DNA of 7,260 nucleotides, from assembly GCA_945901835.1 (NCBI GenBank), contig CAMDMH010000147.1, positions 1 through 7,260 of the forward strand, written 5' to 3'. The stretch is from Devosia equisanguinis. GTDB taxonomy: Bacteria; Pseudomonadota; Alphaproteobacteria; Rhizobiales; Hyphomicrobiaceae. The translations under genes were made by a program, and so were the position numbers. This document shows, one piece after another, positions 6,134 through 7,260 of this stretch (positions are counted from its first letter, which is position 1; each line of letters opens with the position of its first letter). The notes under the pieces were generated by a model. It saw only the letters and a list, made by a program, of their open reading frames with translations, ran no database searches and was not told the origin of the DNA.

Positions 6134-7168
6134 ATGCGTAGCTTAACCGCACTGGTCCCCACGACGGCATTGTGCTTCTCGTCGATGTCGTTGATCGGCG
6201 GCACCGCCAATGCGGACCCGGTCGCCGACTTCTATCGCAACGGAAAAATTACGGTCGTGCTCGCAGGCGGGCCCGGCGCGATCCATTCGATCTACACGCA
6301 ATTGCTGGCGCCGTACGTGCGCAAGCACATGTCGGGCAATCCCTCGCTCGTCGTCAACTCGATGCCGGGTGCTGGCGGTACGATCGCAGCAAACTATCTC
6401 TACAACGTGGCGCCCAAGGACGGCGGGACAATCGGTTCCCTTCTGCCGGAGATGCCGATGAGTGCACGCTTCGGCACCGCCGGCAATCGCTTCGATCCAC
6501 TCAAGTTCAGCTACCTCGCTGGCGCTGACGTCACGAATTCCACCATCACGCTGATGCGCACTGCCGGTGTTTCGAGCATCGCCGAAGCGCGCGAAAAGGT
6601 AGCTGTGATTGCGGCCGGCGGACCGGGATCGCAGACATTCATCACTCCGACAGTTGCTAACGCCGTGCTCGGCACCAAGTTCAAGGTCGTGACAGGTTAC
6701 AACGGGCTCAATGCGATGGATATCGCTGTCGATCGCGGCGAAGCGCACGGTCGCAGCGGAAGCTGGAGTTCCATCAAAGCGACGCGCCCGCACTGGCTGA
6801 CGAGCAACCTTGTCGTTCACCTCGCCATCGTTGGTCCAGAGCGCGAGCCCGATCTGCCTGACGTGCCCCTGCTAACCGAACTGGCCGCTACGCCGCAGGA
6901 CCGCGCCGTCCTCTCTCTGATCTCTGACAATGCGCTGCTTGGGCGCATGTGGCTTGCGCCGCCAGGCGTTCCCGAAGAACGCGTCACGGCGCTTCGGGAG
7001 GCCTTCTGGAAGGCTTTGAATGATCCGGAACTGATCGCCGAGGCCAAAGCGAAGGAACTCGACCTGCGGCCACTGCCGGCGAAAAAACTTGCTGCAACAG
7101 TCGAGCAGATCATGAAGGCTGACGACGCCACCGTAGATCGGTTGAAGAGCATTCTGGCATCACCTTGA
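6134..7168 (+). CDS. tripartite tricarboxylate transporter substrate-binding protein (Bug/TctC family)
   Basis: This 344-residue periplasmic binding protein has a Sec signal peptide at residues 1-27 (basic MRS start, hydrophobic core, cleavage predicted after TANA before DPVADFYR). The mature part shows family marks: the first beta strand GKITVVLAGGPGAIHSIYTQLLAPYV (37-62), GNPSLVVNSMPGAGGTIAANYLY (68-90) with NVAPKDGGTIG next, AGGPGSQTFITPTVANAVLG (161-180), FKVVTGYNG (183-191), and a C-terminal helix with PPGVPEERVTALREAFWKAL (276-295). The PGAGG motif near the ligand pocket is typical. Such proteins bind carboxylates or aromatic acids and either deliver them to TctAB membrane subunits or act as sensors. 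No TctA/TctB genes are present nearby, as is usual for orphan Bug proteins. The divergent hydroxylase suggests, by inference, an aromatic ligand. The lengths of the signal peptide and mature protein are normal, with no sign of damage. Confidence 0.95.
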   Translation: MRSLTALVPTTALCFSSMSLIGGTANADPVADFYRNGKITVVLAGGPGAIHSIYTQLLAPYVRKHMSGNPSLVVNSMPGAGGTIAANYLYNVAPKDGGTIGSLLPEMPMSARFGTAGNRFDPLKFSYLAGADVTNSTITLMRTAGVSSIAEAREKVAVIAAGGPGSQTFITPTVANAVLGTKFKVVTGYNGLNAMDIAVDRGEAHGRSGSWSSIKATRPHWLTSNLVVHLAIVGPEREPDLPDVPLLTELAATPQDRAVLSLISDNALLGRMWLAPPGVPEERVTALREAFWKALNDPELIAEAKAKELDLRPLPAKKLAATVEQIMKADDATVDRLKSILASP

Positions 7169-7200
7169 AGTGCCGGTCGCGGGGGCTCTGCTGCAGGCCG

Positions 7201-7225
7201 GTGGCGATCTCCTCTCCCTCGCCAC
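7201..7225 (+). terminator. stem-loop downstream of the binding-protein gene (first of two)
   Basis: GTGGCGA (7201-7207) pairs perfectly with TCGCCAC (7219-7225) around an 11-base pyrimidine-rich loop, 32 bp after the stop codon. No T run follows, so intrinsic termination is uncertain; it could instead protect the transcript 3' end. Confidence 0.35.
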
Positions 7226-7234
7226 TCACTCGAC

Positions 7235-7257
7235 AACGGACGGGTCGGGCGTCCGTT
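7235..7257 (+). terminator. stem-loop downstream of the binding-protein gene (second of two)
   Basis: AACGGACG (7235-7242) pairs perfectly over eight bases with CGTCCGTT (7250-7257) around a 7-base G-rich loop. The window ends three bases later, so whether a T tract follows cannot be seen. Its placement after the gene makes it the better terminator candidate of the two. Confidence 0.45.
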
Positions 7258-7260
7258 CGT

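Noticed and set aside
1..7260. CRISPR array, insertion sequence or integrase
   Set aside because: I saw no regularly spaced direct repeats, long terminal inverted repeats, or transposase or recombinase motifs on either strand.

Overview
The window reads as chromosomal accessory DNA of a GC-rich alphaproteobacterium, most likely a Rhizobiales member of the Bradyrhizobium/Rhodopseudomonas type. This rests on G/C-rich third codon positions, the Bug-type binding protein whose mature N-terminus (DPVADFYR) and NVAPKDG motif look like those of Bradyrhizobium, and the style of the monooxygenases. No rRNA, tRNA, CRISPR array, transposase or integrase was found, and the taxonomic call is inference.

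Left part (1-1834): a patchwork of small genes around one recognisable protein. Two small minus-strand ORFs (47-265 and 334-480) and a short plus-strand ORF with very G/C-rich third positions (537-692) precede a TIR-domain protein (771-1472). That protein has the putative NADase glutamate and a degenerate C-terminal repeat. A two-helix membrane ORF (start 1587, minus strand) converges on it and overlaps its 3' end. A 33-residue ORF at 1733-1834 ends inside the 3' end of the next gene. The layout resembles an eroded accessory or defence-type segment. TIR proteins commonly act in NAD+ depletion or signalling, but no complete known defence system can be assembled here.

Middle part (1815-5938, all minus strand): a catabolic or redox group. 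In transcription order it holds an FAD-dependent aromatic hydroxylase of the PheA/TfdB/MhpA type (5938 to 4319), a 418-bp gap, an FMN-dependent LLM monooxygenase of the NtaA/SnaA/DszA family (3900 to 2596), and a tandem rhodanese protein (2531 to 1815).

Right part (5939-7260): a 195-bp divergent intergenic region, then a secreted tripartite-tricarboxylate-type (Bug/TctC) solute-binding protein (6134-7168), followed by two back-to-back stem-loops. Together these genes suggest capture of an organic acid or aromatic compound in the periplasm followed by oxidation by two flavin monooxygenases, with the rhodanese handling sulfur or acting as an accessory. The substrate cannot be read from the sequence. 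No flavin reductase, transporter membrane subunits or regulator lie in the window.
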